In this document: positions 1-7,211 of the stretch, in pieces | How the letters are laid out: every line of letters begins with the position of its first letter | How positions within the stretch are numbered: the first letter of the stretch is position 1 | DNA from: Propionibacteriaceae bacterium | GTDB taxonomy: Bacteria > Actinomycetota > Actinomycetes > Propionibacteriales > Propionibacteriaceae | Reading direction: 5' to 3' | Assembly (NCBI GenBank): GCA_905372155.1 | Contig: CAJPNZ010000082.1 | Span: 1-15,007 of the forward strand | Length of the DNA: 15,007 nucleotides | The notes under the pieces: generated by a model | Seen by the model: the letters and a program-made list of their open reading frames with translations, nothing else | Told to the model about the DNA's origin: nothing | Database searches by the model: none | Made by a program: the position numbers and the translations under genes

Positions 1-27
1 CGGTTCGAACTGGCTTTGTCCTCTTTG

Positions 28-77
28 AAGTTGGTTGAGCCGGCCTGCTCGCTCTGCGAGCTGGTCGTGTCGAAACC
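28..77 (+). repeat. Dispersed hairpin repeat, divergent left copy
   Basis: This 50-bp copy starts with AAGTTGGTTGAGCC and ends with GTGTCGAAACC, the same ends as the 48-bp copies at the right side of the window. The interior differs in sequence but still folds: CTCGC and GCGAG form a tight hairpin, extended outward by partly wobble pairing. The six bases after the copy (ATCTTG) also follow the right-hand copy ending at 14053. Structure is therefore kept while sequence drifts. Confidence 0.65.
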
Positions 78-133
78 ATCTTGCGGGTGTCCGGGGAGTT
101 GGGGTCGGGTTCTGGCTACCGGGTGCCAGTGGT

Positions 134-182
134 GGTTTCGACTCAGCCGTTCGCTGGCGCTCACGTACTGGCTCAACCAGCT
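134..182 (-). repeat. Dispersed hairpin repeat, inverted left copy
   Basis: Read on the minus strand, this 49-bp element starts AGCTGGTTGAGCC and ends GAGTCGAAACC, matching both conserved ends of the repeat family. It lies opposite in orientation to the copy at 28-77, so the two could pair over about 150 bp. Its interior, containing GTGAGCGCCAGCGAACG, is unlike the right-hand copies. Confidence 0.65.
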
Positions 183-260
183 ACGGGGGGCGCTCACGTG
201 CTGGCTCAACCAGCTTCGAGGGGGACGCTCACGTGCTGGCTCAACCAGCTGCGGGGGAGG
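158..260 (-). repeat. Three tandem 33-35 bp units made of half of the dispersed repeat
   Basis: CGCTCACGTRCTGGCTCAAC followed by CAGCT occurs three times, starting at 158, 191 and 226, each followed by a G-rich spacer. The first unit is part of the full inverted repeat copy at 134-182. The other two are truncated and lack the GTCGAAACC end. The pattern suggests local tandem duplication of half an element after it inserted. Confidence 0.65.
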
Positions 261-270
261 GGGTCGCGGC

Positions 271-284
271 CCGGTTCGAACCGG
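271..284. terminator. Palindrome just downstream of the flippase stop, possible terminator
   Basis: CCGGTTCGAACCGG is a perfect 14-bp palindrome lying 16 bases beyond the flippase stop codon on the minus strand. No T-run follows, so it is not a classical Rho-independent terminator, although actinobacterial hairpin terminators often lack one. It may equally be part of the repeat cluster. The call is weak. Confidence 0.3.
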
Positions 285-300
285 CTTCGGGAGTCCTGGG

Positions 301-1746
301 TCAGGCGGTTTGGAGGCGTCGCAGACCCAGGAAGAACGGCACCAGGCAGCAGCAGGAGAACGCGAACCGGCCGATCCTCCAGGCCGGCTCCTGCGGGGCC
401 AGGATCGAAGCGACGCAACCCGCCACCGCGGCGACGATCAGCGCCACCACCGGCCAGGCCACCCGTACAGGGGCGTGGCGTCGCGTCACCGCGAGCCGCA
501 GCACCACCGCCTGCGCGAACAGCGCCAGGAAGGTCGCGGCCGCGGTGCCGTCGAGCCCGAAAGGCACGATGAGGGCGAAGGTCGCGGCGATCTTGACCAC
601 CACGGCCACCACCGACGCCCACGCCAGCGGCACCGACCAGCGGATCGTGACGAGCATCTGGCTGCTCGCCGCCGCAGCCGCGACGGGAAACGCCGCCAAC
701 CCGATCAACGCGACCACCGAGACCAGCTCCTCCTGCGCGTAGGTGGAGGGCGCGAAGATCTGAAGCAGCGTGGGAGCCGCGACGGTGACGCCGAGCACCG
801 CCCACGCCACCAGCGAGAACACGCCGTCGCGGGAGGTCGCGATCACCCGCCACCGCTGGGCGTCGTCGACGACGTTCTTCAGACGCGGCAACCAAGCGCG
901 GTTGGTGAACGTCAGCATGAGCGTGACGACGTTGCCGATGGTGAACGCCACCTGGTAGCGCGCCACCTGCACCTCGCCCAGCATGCGCTGGATGATGAAC
1001 CGGTCCCCAGCGGTGAGCAGGAAGGTCGACAAACCGGTGAGGGCCAGCGGAATCCCGAGACGTAGCCCGCGACGCAACGTCTCCTTGTCGAACAGCCCCG
1101 CCAGCCGCGGCCTGGTCCACGCCAACCCCAGCACGAGCGCGACCACCTGCCCGATGACCCCGCCCAGCGCGTACACCTCCGCGGTGCGCTCCCAGGTGAA
1201 CAGCAGCGCCAGGCCGAACAGCAGACCCCCCACCGTCGAGATCAGCGACACGGTGGCGAACCGCGCGAACCGGTCCTCGGCCTGCAACAGCGACAGCGAC
1301 AGCATCACCCCCGCGCCGGGCGCGGTCCAGCCCAGCGTGATGAGCACCAGCGTGTAGCTGGAGAACCCCAGGGCGGGCGCCCACAGCGGCGACAGCAACG
1401 CGATGCCTCCGACGATGACCACGTCGATGGCCAACCCGGCGGCCAGCAGTCCGCGGGCGCGGGCGGGGTCGGCGTCCTCCACCCGCTGCATCTCGAGGGC
1501 CTGGTCCAGACCGAGCACGGTGAGGACGATCAACAGCTGGTAGAGCGCGATTGCGGCCGACAGCGACCCGAACGCCGCCACCGGCAGGACGTGGGTGAGT
1601 ATGGGGGAGACCACCGTCGCCACGACCATCTGCATGGACCAGATCACGACATAGAGCATTCCCCGGCCGAACAGGTCGGAGGTGCCTCCCCTGCCCGCGA
1701 CCCCGGCCGTCTCCTCCGGGGGCGTGGCCTTCTCTCCCGGGGTCAT
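301..1746 (-). CDS. Wzx-type oligosaccharide flippase (polysaccharide biosynthesis membrane protein)
   Basis: The 481-residue product is a polytopic membrane protein of the MOP superfamily, which flips lipid-linked oligosaccharides to the outer face of the membrane. About a dozen hydrophobic segments run the whole length, with basic loops between them, and the order of a short polar N-terminus, paired helices and an amphipathic centre is typical of Wzx/RfbX proteins of 450-500 residues. The segment around residue 250 (GDRFIIQRMLG) is the family-typical start of the second half. The start is the ATG at 1746, which overlaps the stop of the GT14 gene (ATGA, 1743-1746); the open frame continues upstream but only antiparallel to the GT14 coding frame. 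It is the last gene of the left operon, so it probably exports the glycan built by its neighbours. The lipid-linked substrate cannot be read from the sequence. Confidence 0.85.
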   Translation of the reverse strand: MTPGEKATPPEETAGVAGRGGTSDLFGRGMLYVVIWSMQMVVATVVSPILTHVLPVAAFGSLSAAIALYQLLIVLTVLGLDQALEMQRVEDADPARARGLLAAGLAIDVVIVGGIALLSPLWAPALGFSSYTLVLITLGWTAPGAGVMLSLSLLQAEDRFARFATVSLISTVGGLLFGLALLFTWERTAEVYALGGVIGQVVALVLGLAWTRPRLAGLFDKETLRRGLRLGIPLALTGLSTFLLTAGDRFIIQRMLGEVQVARYQVAFTIGNVVTLMLTFTNRAWLPRLKNVVDDAQRWRVIATSRDGVFSLVAWAVLGVTVAAPTLLQIFAPSTYAQEELVSVVALIGLAAFPVAAAAASSQMLVTIRWSVPLAWASVVAVVVKIAATFALIVPFGLDGTAAATFLALFAQAVVLRLAVTRRHAPVRVAWPVVALIVAAVAGCVASILAPQEPAWRIGRFAFSCCCLVPFFLGLRRLQTA

Positions 1747-2600
1747 GGCAGCGGCCACAGGTCCTGCTCGATCCGGTCCAGCAGGGCGGTGGAGTCCTCG
1801 CGGAACTTGCGGGCGAACAGGGCGGGCCAGACCTCCCGGGTGCGGGCGGTGCGCAACGCCGGGAGGTCGATTTCGTCCAGCCACCGCGGGTTGGGGCTGG
1901 GTTGTTTGCCCCAGTCGATGTACCACGCGGCCCCCGGCAGGTGGCTCGTTTCCCACCGGGCGCCGAACGCGGGGGAGGTCAGCAGGCTGGGGATCATGGT
2001 TTCGTCGGGGATCCACGTCGTGCGGAAGTAGTCGACGAGATCCGGCCGGGAATCGACGATCTCCAGGATCAGCTCGGCGTGGTGGCGGGCGAGGATCTTC
2101 AGCTGCGAACCGCCCGCGGGGCGAATCCCCTTCGGCCAGCGCCTGGGAATCAGCGACCAGACGCGTTTGCGGTCCCGGACCCGGTTGCCGAACACGAAAC
2201 GGTCGTAGCCGCCCATCGGACCCCAGTGCCTGATCGGCAGCCTGCGGATCTGGGCCCACGACCTGCCCCGCGCCCGGCCCAGCCGCTCCGCGAGCCCCTC
2301 GGCGTTGACCAGTGGGTAGTCGGCTCCCGTCATCATCACGACGTGCTGGGCGTCGGTGGTGGAACACACCGCCCGGTAACCGGCGAGCTCTGCCTCCAAC
2401 AACCCGAAGGTCGCCCACCCCGAGGAGATCCGTGGCAGCAGCCGCACCCGCTCGGGAAGCGCGGAGGTCAGCTCGGCGTGCATCTGCTGCGGCACACCCG
2501 CGTCGACGTGCAGGAAGATCGGGAACCCGTCGAGCACTCTCACGAGCCGTCGTAGAAGTTTCGGCTTGTCGTGGGCGAGGAGAACGACTGCGACGGTCAT
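1743..2600 (-). CDS. Core-2/I-branching-type beta-1,6-N-acetylglucosaminyltransferase family (GT14)
   Basis: The 285-residue soluble protein resembles the core-2/I-branching family (Pfam Branch), whose members transfer GlcNAc or xylose from a UDP-sugar without a DXD metal site. Visible family landmarks, in order, are AHDKPKLLRRLV near the N-terminus, HVD at 31-33, TGADYPL at 91-97 (usual form SGxDYPL), PDETMI at 198-203 with Glu200 in the place of the catalytic base, IDWGK at 228-232 and FARKF at 262-266. The length fits the bacterial members. There is no signal peptide or membrane segment, so it should act on the cytoplasmic face. The ATG at 2600 overlaps the upstream stop (ATGA), and GGAAAG lies about ten bases upstream as a ribosome site. 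In this setting it probably adds a side-chain or branch sugar; donor and acceptor are unknown. Confidence 0.82.
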   Translation of the reverse strand: MTVAVVLLAHDKPKLLRRLVRVLDGFPIFLHVDAGVPQQMHAELTSALPERVRLLPRISSGWATFGLLEAELAGYRAVCSTTDAQHVVMMTGADYPLVNAEGLAERLGRARGRSWAQIRRLPIRHWGPMGGYDRFVFGNRVRDRKRVWSLIPRRWPKGIRPAGGSQLKILARHHAELILEIVDSRPDLVDYFRTTWIPDETMIPSLLTSPAFGARWETSHLPGAAWYIDWGKQPSPNPRWLDEIDLPALRTARTREVWPALFARKFREDSTALLDRIEQDLWPLP

Positions 2601-4753
2601 GGAACGTTGCTTTCCGGAAGTTCGTACACGGCGACCCCGTCCCCCTGGTAGGCGACGGTGACGCCCGGGGCTTTCCGGAGCGCCTGCTCGAGGCGGGTCT
2701 GGTCAGAGGCGAGCAACTGGGCGTAGCGCTCGTCGAAAGCTTTCATCCGGTCGCTCACCAGCACGTAACGCACCTTTGCCGGCACCTCCATCCAGTGTTT
2801 CATGAGCATCTCCAGGTCGGCCTGCGGGTCGTAGTCGGCCCCGGCCCTGGACGGGTAGACCTCGGTGGTCTTGCCGCGCAGCAGCAGCTCCCGGGACAGG
2901 TAGAACATGTCCTTCCCGGACAGGCGCAGCGGCTCGGCGAGTTCGCTTCCCAACGTGAACACCTGGGTGTCGGCGGTGACGTGTTGTTCCACCCATGCCA
3001 CGGCCTTCACGTTCTCGGGGTTCATCACCCGGGTGTAGTCCATGCCGGTGGTGCCGATGACGAACACCGCGGTCAGGGCGACGACACCGGCGTTGCGGAC
3101 CGGGTGCCACGGGACGGTCCAGAACCGGCGGCCCGTCTGCGGCAGGTTGATGGAGCCGATGATCGCGAGCCACGGCAGACAGAACAACGTCACCCGGAAG
3201 ATGCCTTCCGAGCCGTAGGCGGAGGCCGCAAACAGCCCGGCGGGGCTCGCCGCGGCCAGCGTGAGGCCGACGGTCATGCGGTTGTGGAAGCGGAACAACG
3301 CCAGCAGGGCGACCACGCCGATGCACACGAGCGCAACGGCGGGAACCCAGAACGTGATCGTGTTGATCAGAGCCGGTGAGAGGGCGCTGGAGCTCGGTCT
3401 GGTGGGGGTTTTGAAGTTCGAGAGGATGTTGAACAGCTCGTCGAGGGACACGTACGACTTCAGCACGCCGCGGTTGAGCAGCGCCCAGATCACGGCGGGC
3501 GCGACGAGCACCACCGGCGACCACCACATCTTCATCAGGCCTGCCACGACCAGGGCGATGCAGATCAGCGTCGCCAGGAAGGGACTGAGCTGGTGGGTGA
3601 CGCAGGCGGTGACCGAGAGCATCAACGCGGCCCAGACCCGCGACCACTTCAGGCCCGTGCTGTTGCGCAGCAGCGCCGTGGTGGCGGTCGTGACGAAGGC
3701 CAGACCCGCGACCTGGGGGGCGTAGAAACTGGTGGTGAGGCTGGAACCGAGAGCGAACACCAGCCCCGCCCACCAGGCGCGTTCGTCATCGACGAAGTAG
3801 CGTGCCAGCTGCGCGACCGCCAAGCAGTTGACGCCCGCGCCGACGGCCCCGAACACGGAGGCGTACATCATCAGGTCCGGCCAGCCCGCGGCCTGCTGCA
3901 CCAGCGCGCTGGAGGCGAAAAGACCCGAGTAGGCCTGGTAGATCCCGGCCCCGCGATCCAGGCCGCCGTTGGTGATGAGCAGGTTGACGATGCCGAGGTG
4001 GCGGGCGGCGACCTGCACCGTCGGGGTGCCGTACATCACGGCCTGGCTCATGGGGACGACGGTGGCCAGCAGCACGATGCTCCAGCTGCGCCCGCCGACG
4101 CTGGAGAAGGCCCAGCACACGGCGAACACGATGGCGCTCAGCCCGAGGAACCACAGCGGACCTGCGGCCAGGGCGGCGCCGTAGAGGGCCGGTGACTGGG
4201 GCTGCGCGGCCGCGGTGAGCACAGCGACGAGGAACCCGGCCGTGGCAAGGCCGATCGGCCCGATCATCGCCCGGCCCGTCCGGCGCATCCACGTCGCCTC
4301 CAGGGTCGGCGGGCGTTTGCACGCCACCCACACCGCCACCGCCGTCGATGCGAGCATGATCAGCGTGGCCATCACACGCGGATGCCAGAAGCTGCTGAGC
4401 GCCATCGGCAGCGAGCACAGGATCAGCACCGCGAGGCTGCCGACGAACCACGACAGGATGAGATCGAGACCACGCAGCCGGTACACCACCCCGATGGCCA
4501 GGCCGGGGACGGTGTGCAGCAGGACGGCCACCAGCAGACCCTGGAAACCACCGTTGCCGCCGGTGACCGTCAACACCGTGCCCACCACCCCGAGGAAGGC
4601 CACGAGCAGGGCCACCCAGAACCGGTTCAGCGTCTCCTCGTCATCCCTGGCGGCCGATGTGATGGCGGCGGGCTCCATCTCCGGGTCGGGAACGATGGAG
4701 ACACGCGCGGGGACGGTGGCTTTTTCTCCACCCTTCCGGGAGTCGATGCTCAT
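2597..4753 (-). CDS. Large polytopic membrane protein, possible GT-C-like glycosyltransferase or polysaccharide polymerase
   Basis: The 718-residue product has a polar N-terminus of about 43 residues, then roughly 14-16 hydrophobic segments between residues 45 and 571, and a soluble C-terminal domain of about 145 residues (from about 572). Long extracytoplasmic-looking loops occur around 245-295 and 430-465, and a THQLSPF motif sits at 386-392 at a helix end. This build matches integral-membrane GT-C glycosyltransferases and Wzy-type polymerases, but I see no motif that fixes either, so the role is inferred from layout and from the flippase and GT14 genes that follow. The start ATG at 4753 is supported by GAGGGGA about eight bases upstream. 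It opens the left operon and is divergent from the GT2 gene at 4834 across an 80-bp gap. Confidence 0.75.
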   Translation of the reverse strand: MSIDSRKGGEKATVPARVSIVPDPEMEPAAITSAARDDEETLNRFWVALLVAFLGVVGTVLTVTGGNGGFQGLLVAVLLHTVPGLAIGVVYRLRGLDLILSWFVGSLAVLILCSLPMALSSFWHPRVMATLIMLASTAVAVWVACKRPPTLEATWMRRTGRAMIGPIGLATAGFLVAVLTAAAQPQSPALYGAALAAGPLWFLGLSAIVFAVCWAFSSVGGRSWSIVLLATVVPMSQAVMYGTPTVQVAARHLGIVNLLITNGGLDRGAGIYQAYSGLFASSALVQQAAGWPDLMMYASVFGAVGAGVNCLAVAQLARYFVDDERAWWAGLVFALGSSLTTSFYAPQVAGLAFVTTATTALLRNSTGLKWSRVWAALMLSVTACVTHQLSPFLATLICIALVVAGLMKMWWSPVVLVAPAVIWALLNRGVLKSYVSLDELFNILSNFKTPTRPSSSALSPALINTITFWVPAVALVCIGVVALLALFRFHNRMTVGLTLAAASPAGLFAASAYGSEGIFRVTLFCLPWLAIIGSINLPQTGRRFWTVPWHPVRNAGVVALTAVFVIGTTGMDYTRVMNPENVKAVAWVEQHVTADTQVFTLGSELAEPLRLSGKDMFYLSRELLLRGKTTEVYPSRAGADYDPQADLEMLMKHWMEVPAKVRYVLVSDRMKAFDERYAQLLASDQTRLEQALRKAPGVTVAYQGDGVAVYELPESNVP

Positions 4754-4833
4754 CTGGGATTCCCCTCGTTGCCATGCGCGGTTTCGCGCTGTGTGGGCGG
4801 TCGATGATGTCCGTCCTCGGGTAGAGTCACGCC
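4754..4833. promoter_or_regulatory. 80-bp divergent intergenic region with a possible leaderless promoter for the GT2 gene
   Basis: The gap must drive both the left operon (minus) and the GT2 gene (plus). On the plus strand TAGAGT at 4822-4827 fits the TANNNT form of an actinobacterial -10 box. It sits six bases before the ATG at 4834, so transcription would begin at or next to the start codon, giving a leaderless message; no Shine-Dalgarno sequence precedes that ATG. No convincing -35 box is visible. On the minus strand the only clear signal is the GAGGGGA ribosome site of the membrane protein gene. Confidence 0.4.
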
Positions 4834-6243
4834 ATGCTGGAACATCCTATGCGCAGCAGCGACAACCCCGAGTGGGTCGGTGCGGTGTGGGTCGGTCAGA
4901 TCGATCTTAGCGACGTGACGTCGGCGCCGGCTGGTTCGTCGTTCGGGCTGTCCGGCGGGTCGGGATACCGCAGGGCCCGGTTCCTGGTGCGCGAGGGGCA
5001 GACGGTGCGTGGTTTCGTCACGGTGGGCATCGAGGAGGGGCAGGTTCGGGTCGACGAGCTGCGGCGGGTCGCCGAGGAGCTTCCGGCTGCCGTCCCGGAA
5101 CCGGAGCCGTTCCGGCCTCCGATCAGCGTGGTGATCAGCACCCGCGATCGGGGACGGCTGCTCCGTGAGGCGGTCGGTTCCGTGCTGGCCAGCGACTACC
5201 CGAGTTTCGAGGTCGTGGTGGTGGACAACGCCGGGTCCACGTCCGAGACCCGGGACGTGGCGCTGGGGCATTCCGACGCCCGGGTGCGCTACGTCCGTGA
5301 GCCGCTCGCGGGGAGCTCCCACGGCCGTAACCGGGGGCTGCGGGTGGCCGCCCACGAACACGTCGCCTTCATCGACGACGACGTGGTGGTGGACCGTCAC
5401 TGGTTGACGGGGATCGCTCGCGGTTTCGGTCGCACCCCCAGGGTGGGGTTGGTGTGCGGGCTGGTGCCCAGCGGTGAGATCCGCACCCGCACGCAGGCCT
5501 GGTTCGACCAGCGCGTGACCTGGGCCGAAGCGAGGCATCCCCGCGTGTACTCGCTGTCCTCGCCACCACCGGAGCTGCCGCTGTTCCCCTTCCAGGTGGG
5601 CGCCTACGGCACGGGCGCGAACAACGCGGTCGCCCGGAGGGCCTTCGAACGCGTCGGTGGATTCGACGTCACCCTGGGCAGTGGGCAACCCACCATGGGC
5701 GCGGAGGACATCGACCTGTACGTGCGCATGCTCGCGGCCGGGTACTCGATCAGCGTGGAACCCTCGGCCATCACCTGGCACCGTCACCGCTCCGACCTTC
5801 CCGCGCTCAAGGCCCAGGCCCGCGGGTACGGCACCGGGATGGGGGCGTGGTTCACGAAGATCCTGTTCACGCCGTCGCTGCTGCGCCTGGCGCTGCCGAA
5901 GGTGCCGGGCGCGGTCGCCAGGATGCGGACGATAGCGCGGGGCGGCTCGTCGAATCCGGAGAGCACCGACGCGGAGTTCGGGCTTCCGCACGGATACACC
6001 GCCTCGCTCGGGGCGTTGGAGATGCGCAGCGCTCTCACCGGTCCCTTCCGTTACGCCCAGGCGTGTCTGGGCAGGTTGCGCGACCACTGGCGGTCAGGGA
6101 CGGGGACGTTCGGGTGGAATCGGCGCCCAGCACCGCGACCCGCCCCGCGAGAGATGGGTGCGTGGCCAGCAGCTCGTCGTGGAGATCCGGCAGCAGGAGC
6201 AGCACCTCTGCGGGATCCGCCGCGACGAGAGCCTCCGGGCTGA
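4834..6243 (+). CDS. Family 2 glycosyltransferase with an N-terminal accessory domain
   Basis: The 469-residue protein carries a GT-A fold from about residue 96: ISVVISTRDR at 97-106 (nucleotide-binding strand), GSSHGRNRGL at 160-169, the metal-binding triad DDD at 181-183 within AFIDDDVVVD, and GAEDIDLYVRM at 289-299 carrying the acidic catalytic-base motif. Residues 1-90 form a separate domain (GYRRARFLV near 44-52) that I have seen ahead of GT2 domains in actinobacteria. It should transfer a sugar from an NDP-sugar in the cytoplasm; the substrate is unknown. An ATG at 4849 is an alternative start with a weak GGAA upstream. The last 45-50 residues (after about 420) are Pro/Arg-rich and lie antisense to the neighbouring methyltransferase, so they look like read-through rather than a domain. 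It stands alone between oppositely oriented genes. Confidence 0.85.
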   Translation: MLEHPMRSSDNPEWVGAVWVGQIDLSDVTSAPAGSSFGLSGGSGYRRARFLVREGQTVRGFVTVGIEEGQVRVDELRRVAEELPAAVPEPEPFRPPISVVISTRDRGRLLREAVGSVLASDYPSFEVVVVDNAGSTSETRDVALGHSDARVRYVREPLAGSSHGRNRGLRVAAHEHVAFIDDDVVVDRHWLTGIARGFGRTPRVGLVCGLVPSGEIRTRTQAWFDQRVTWAEARHPRVYSLSSPPPELPLFPFQVGAYGTGANNAVARRAFERVGGFDVTLGSGQPTMGAEDIDLYVRMLAAGYSISVEPSAITWHRHRSDLPALKAQARGYGTGMGAWFTKILFTPSLLRLALPKVPGAVARMRTIARGGSSNPESTDAEFGLPHGYTASLGALEMRSALTGPFRYAQACLGRLRDHWRSGTGTFGWNRRPAPRPAPREMGAWPAARRGDPAAGAAPLRDPPRREPPG

Positions 6244-7180
6244 TCACGGGCACGCGACTTCCGGGCATGCACCGCCCCTGCTTGGCCGGTGACGCGTCGC
6301 CGACCGCGAGGATCGCGCCGGAGGCGTCCCCCACCATCGCCAGCTCCGCGACGGCCTTCGACGCGGCACCGTAAGCGAACAGGCGCGTGCCCGCGGCGCG
6401 GTGGCTCTCCAGATAGGAGCGCAGCCGGTTCGTCGAGGCCGAGACCGCATCCGCCAGGCAGGCGAGCCCCTCCGGGGCCGCCAATCCCCGCCGGGCCTCG
6501 TCGTCGTAGGCGGCCAACAGATCGGCGTCGGGCTCTCCGCCGCGGCTGGCGATCACCACCGCGACCCCGCCGTAGAGGTCGTAGCGCAGCACGCTGGTGG
6601 GGGTGATCCCGACCGTGCCGAGCGCGTTCCTCAGCGACGTGAGGGTGAAGTAGCCGTGGTGGCCGTGGCGCAGCGCGGTCCAGGCGCGCTGCGCGACGAT
6701 GTCGCCGAGCGGCTGGATGAGGAAGACGGCCAGGCCGTCGCCGGCCAGCGCCTCGGCGTGGCGGGCGAGGGCGGCGGGGAGGTCGCGTTCGTGCATCAAC
6801 CCGAAGCTGTCGACCACCAGATCCGCGGGGCCGTCGGTCGAGACCAGATCGAGCAGCGGCAGCCAGCTGCCGCCGTGCGGGGAACCGAACTCGACGACCG
6901 TGGCTCGGCCGTCGAGGTGACCGAGCCTCCCCAGGTCCGCGACCGCCCGGCGGGCCTGGTCGACGACCGCCCGTGGCTCCGGCACCGGAACCTCCGGTTC
7001 GGTGGTGTCGTCGGCGTCGAGCTGCGCCAGCCCGCAGCCGTGGCACAGCCGCATGGCCAGCGCGTGGGTGGGGTCGGGCAGCGGGTCGGTGGGCAGCGGC
7101 CAGTGCCGCGGCGACGGTTGGGCACCGAGGTTGAGCACGATCACGCCGTCGCGGGAGCCGCACAGGATGCACTCAGCCAT
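6035..7180 (-). CDS. Divergent sugar C-methyltransferase paralogue, probably altered or inactive
   Basis: The 381-residue product has the three-part layout of TcaB9/NovU-type sugar C-methyltransferases: an N-terminal zinc site (C4, C7, C46, C49), a central Rossmann-like domain (VVEFGSPHGGSW at 95-106 in the place of the SAM loop) and a C-terminal nucleotide-binding domain (FAYGAASKA at 268-276, then RVPVISPEAL at 309-318). Compared with the canonical paralogue at 10172-11419, the SAM loop AANDGY has become GSPHGG, the YHEH active-site motif has become RHGH (171-174), and the YAYHSSYS segment before the SAM domain is missing. Loss of the Tyr and Glu argues against the usual ketosugar C-methylation; a binding or different catalytic role is possible. 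The ATG at 7180 is backed by AAGGAG eight bases upstream. Its 3' end overlaps the GT2 gene by 209 bp, and its start lies 31 bp from the divergent RmlC-like gene. Confidence 0.78.
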   Translation of the reverse strand: MAECILCGSRDGVIVLNLGAQPSPRHWPLPTDPLPDPTHALAMRLCHGCGLAQLDADDTTEPEVPVPEPRAVVDQARRAVADLGRLGHLDGRATVVEFGSPHGGSWLPLLDLVSTDGPADLVVDSFGLMHERDLPAALARHAEALAGDGLAVFLIQPLGDIVAQRAWTALRHGHHGYFTLTSLRNALGTVGITPTSVLRYDLYGGVAVVIASRGGEPDADLLAAYDDEARRGLAAPEGLACLADAVSASTNRLRSYLESHRAAGTRLFAYGAASKAVAELAMVGDASGAILAVGDASPAKQGRCMPGSRVPVISPEALVAADPAEVLLLLPDLHDELLATHPSLAGRVAVLGADSTRTSPSLTASGRATCPDTPGRNGRDR

Positions 7181-7211
7181 GTCGTGTCTCCTTCTTCGGC
7201 ATGATGGGGGC
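7181..7211. promoter_or_regulatory. 31-bp divergent gap between the methyltransferase paralogue and the RmlC-like gene
   Basis: The gap holds the minus-strand ribosome site AAGGAG of the methyltransferase (revcomp of CTCCTT, 7189-7194) and, on the plus strand, CATGAT at 7200-7205, six bases before the RmlC-like ATG, the same distance as the -10-like box of the GT2 gene at 4834. There is too little room for two full promoters, so the methyltransferase promoter must lie inside the RmlC-like coding sequence and vice versa. No convincing -35 boxes were found. Confidence 0.35.

Larger units (their letters stand above)
1..300. other. Intergenic region downstream of the flippase gene, filled with repeats
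   Basis: No protein-coding gene is supported here. The stretch consists of one plus-orientation copy and one minus-orientation copy of the dispersed TTGAGCC...GTCGAAACC repeat, two further truncated minus-orientation copies in tandem, and a 14-bp palindrome next to the flippase stop codon. Open frames on the plus strand run through it, but they are Arg/Gly/Pro-rich and continue antisense through the flippase gene, as expected of shadows in GC-rich DNA. Confidence 0.7.

Noticed and set aside
265..290. GGTTCGAACC resembling a tRNA T-arm, perhaps a tRNA end or attachment site
   Set aside because: With a seven-base TTCGAAC loop the flanking bases do not form a five-base stem on either strand, and no acceptor, D or anticodon arm lies upstream. 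It is a plain palindrome.
16..1065. Long plus-strand open frame of about 350 codons
   Set aside because: It runs antisense through the flippase gene, its protein is dominated by Arg, Gly, His and Asp, and it has no domain. It is a shadow of a GC-rich gene.
1747..2418. In-frame N-terminal extension of the flippase
   Set aside because: The extra 224 residues overlap the GT14 coding sequence in another frame, are Arg/Pro-rich, and are not membrane-like. The ATG at 1746 in an ATGA overlap is far better.
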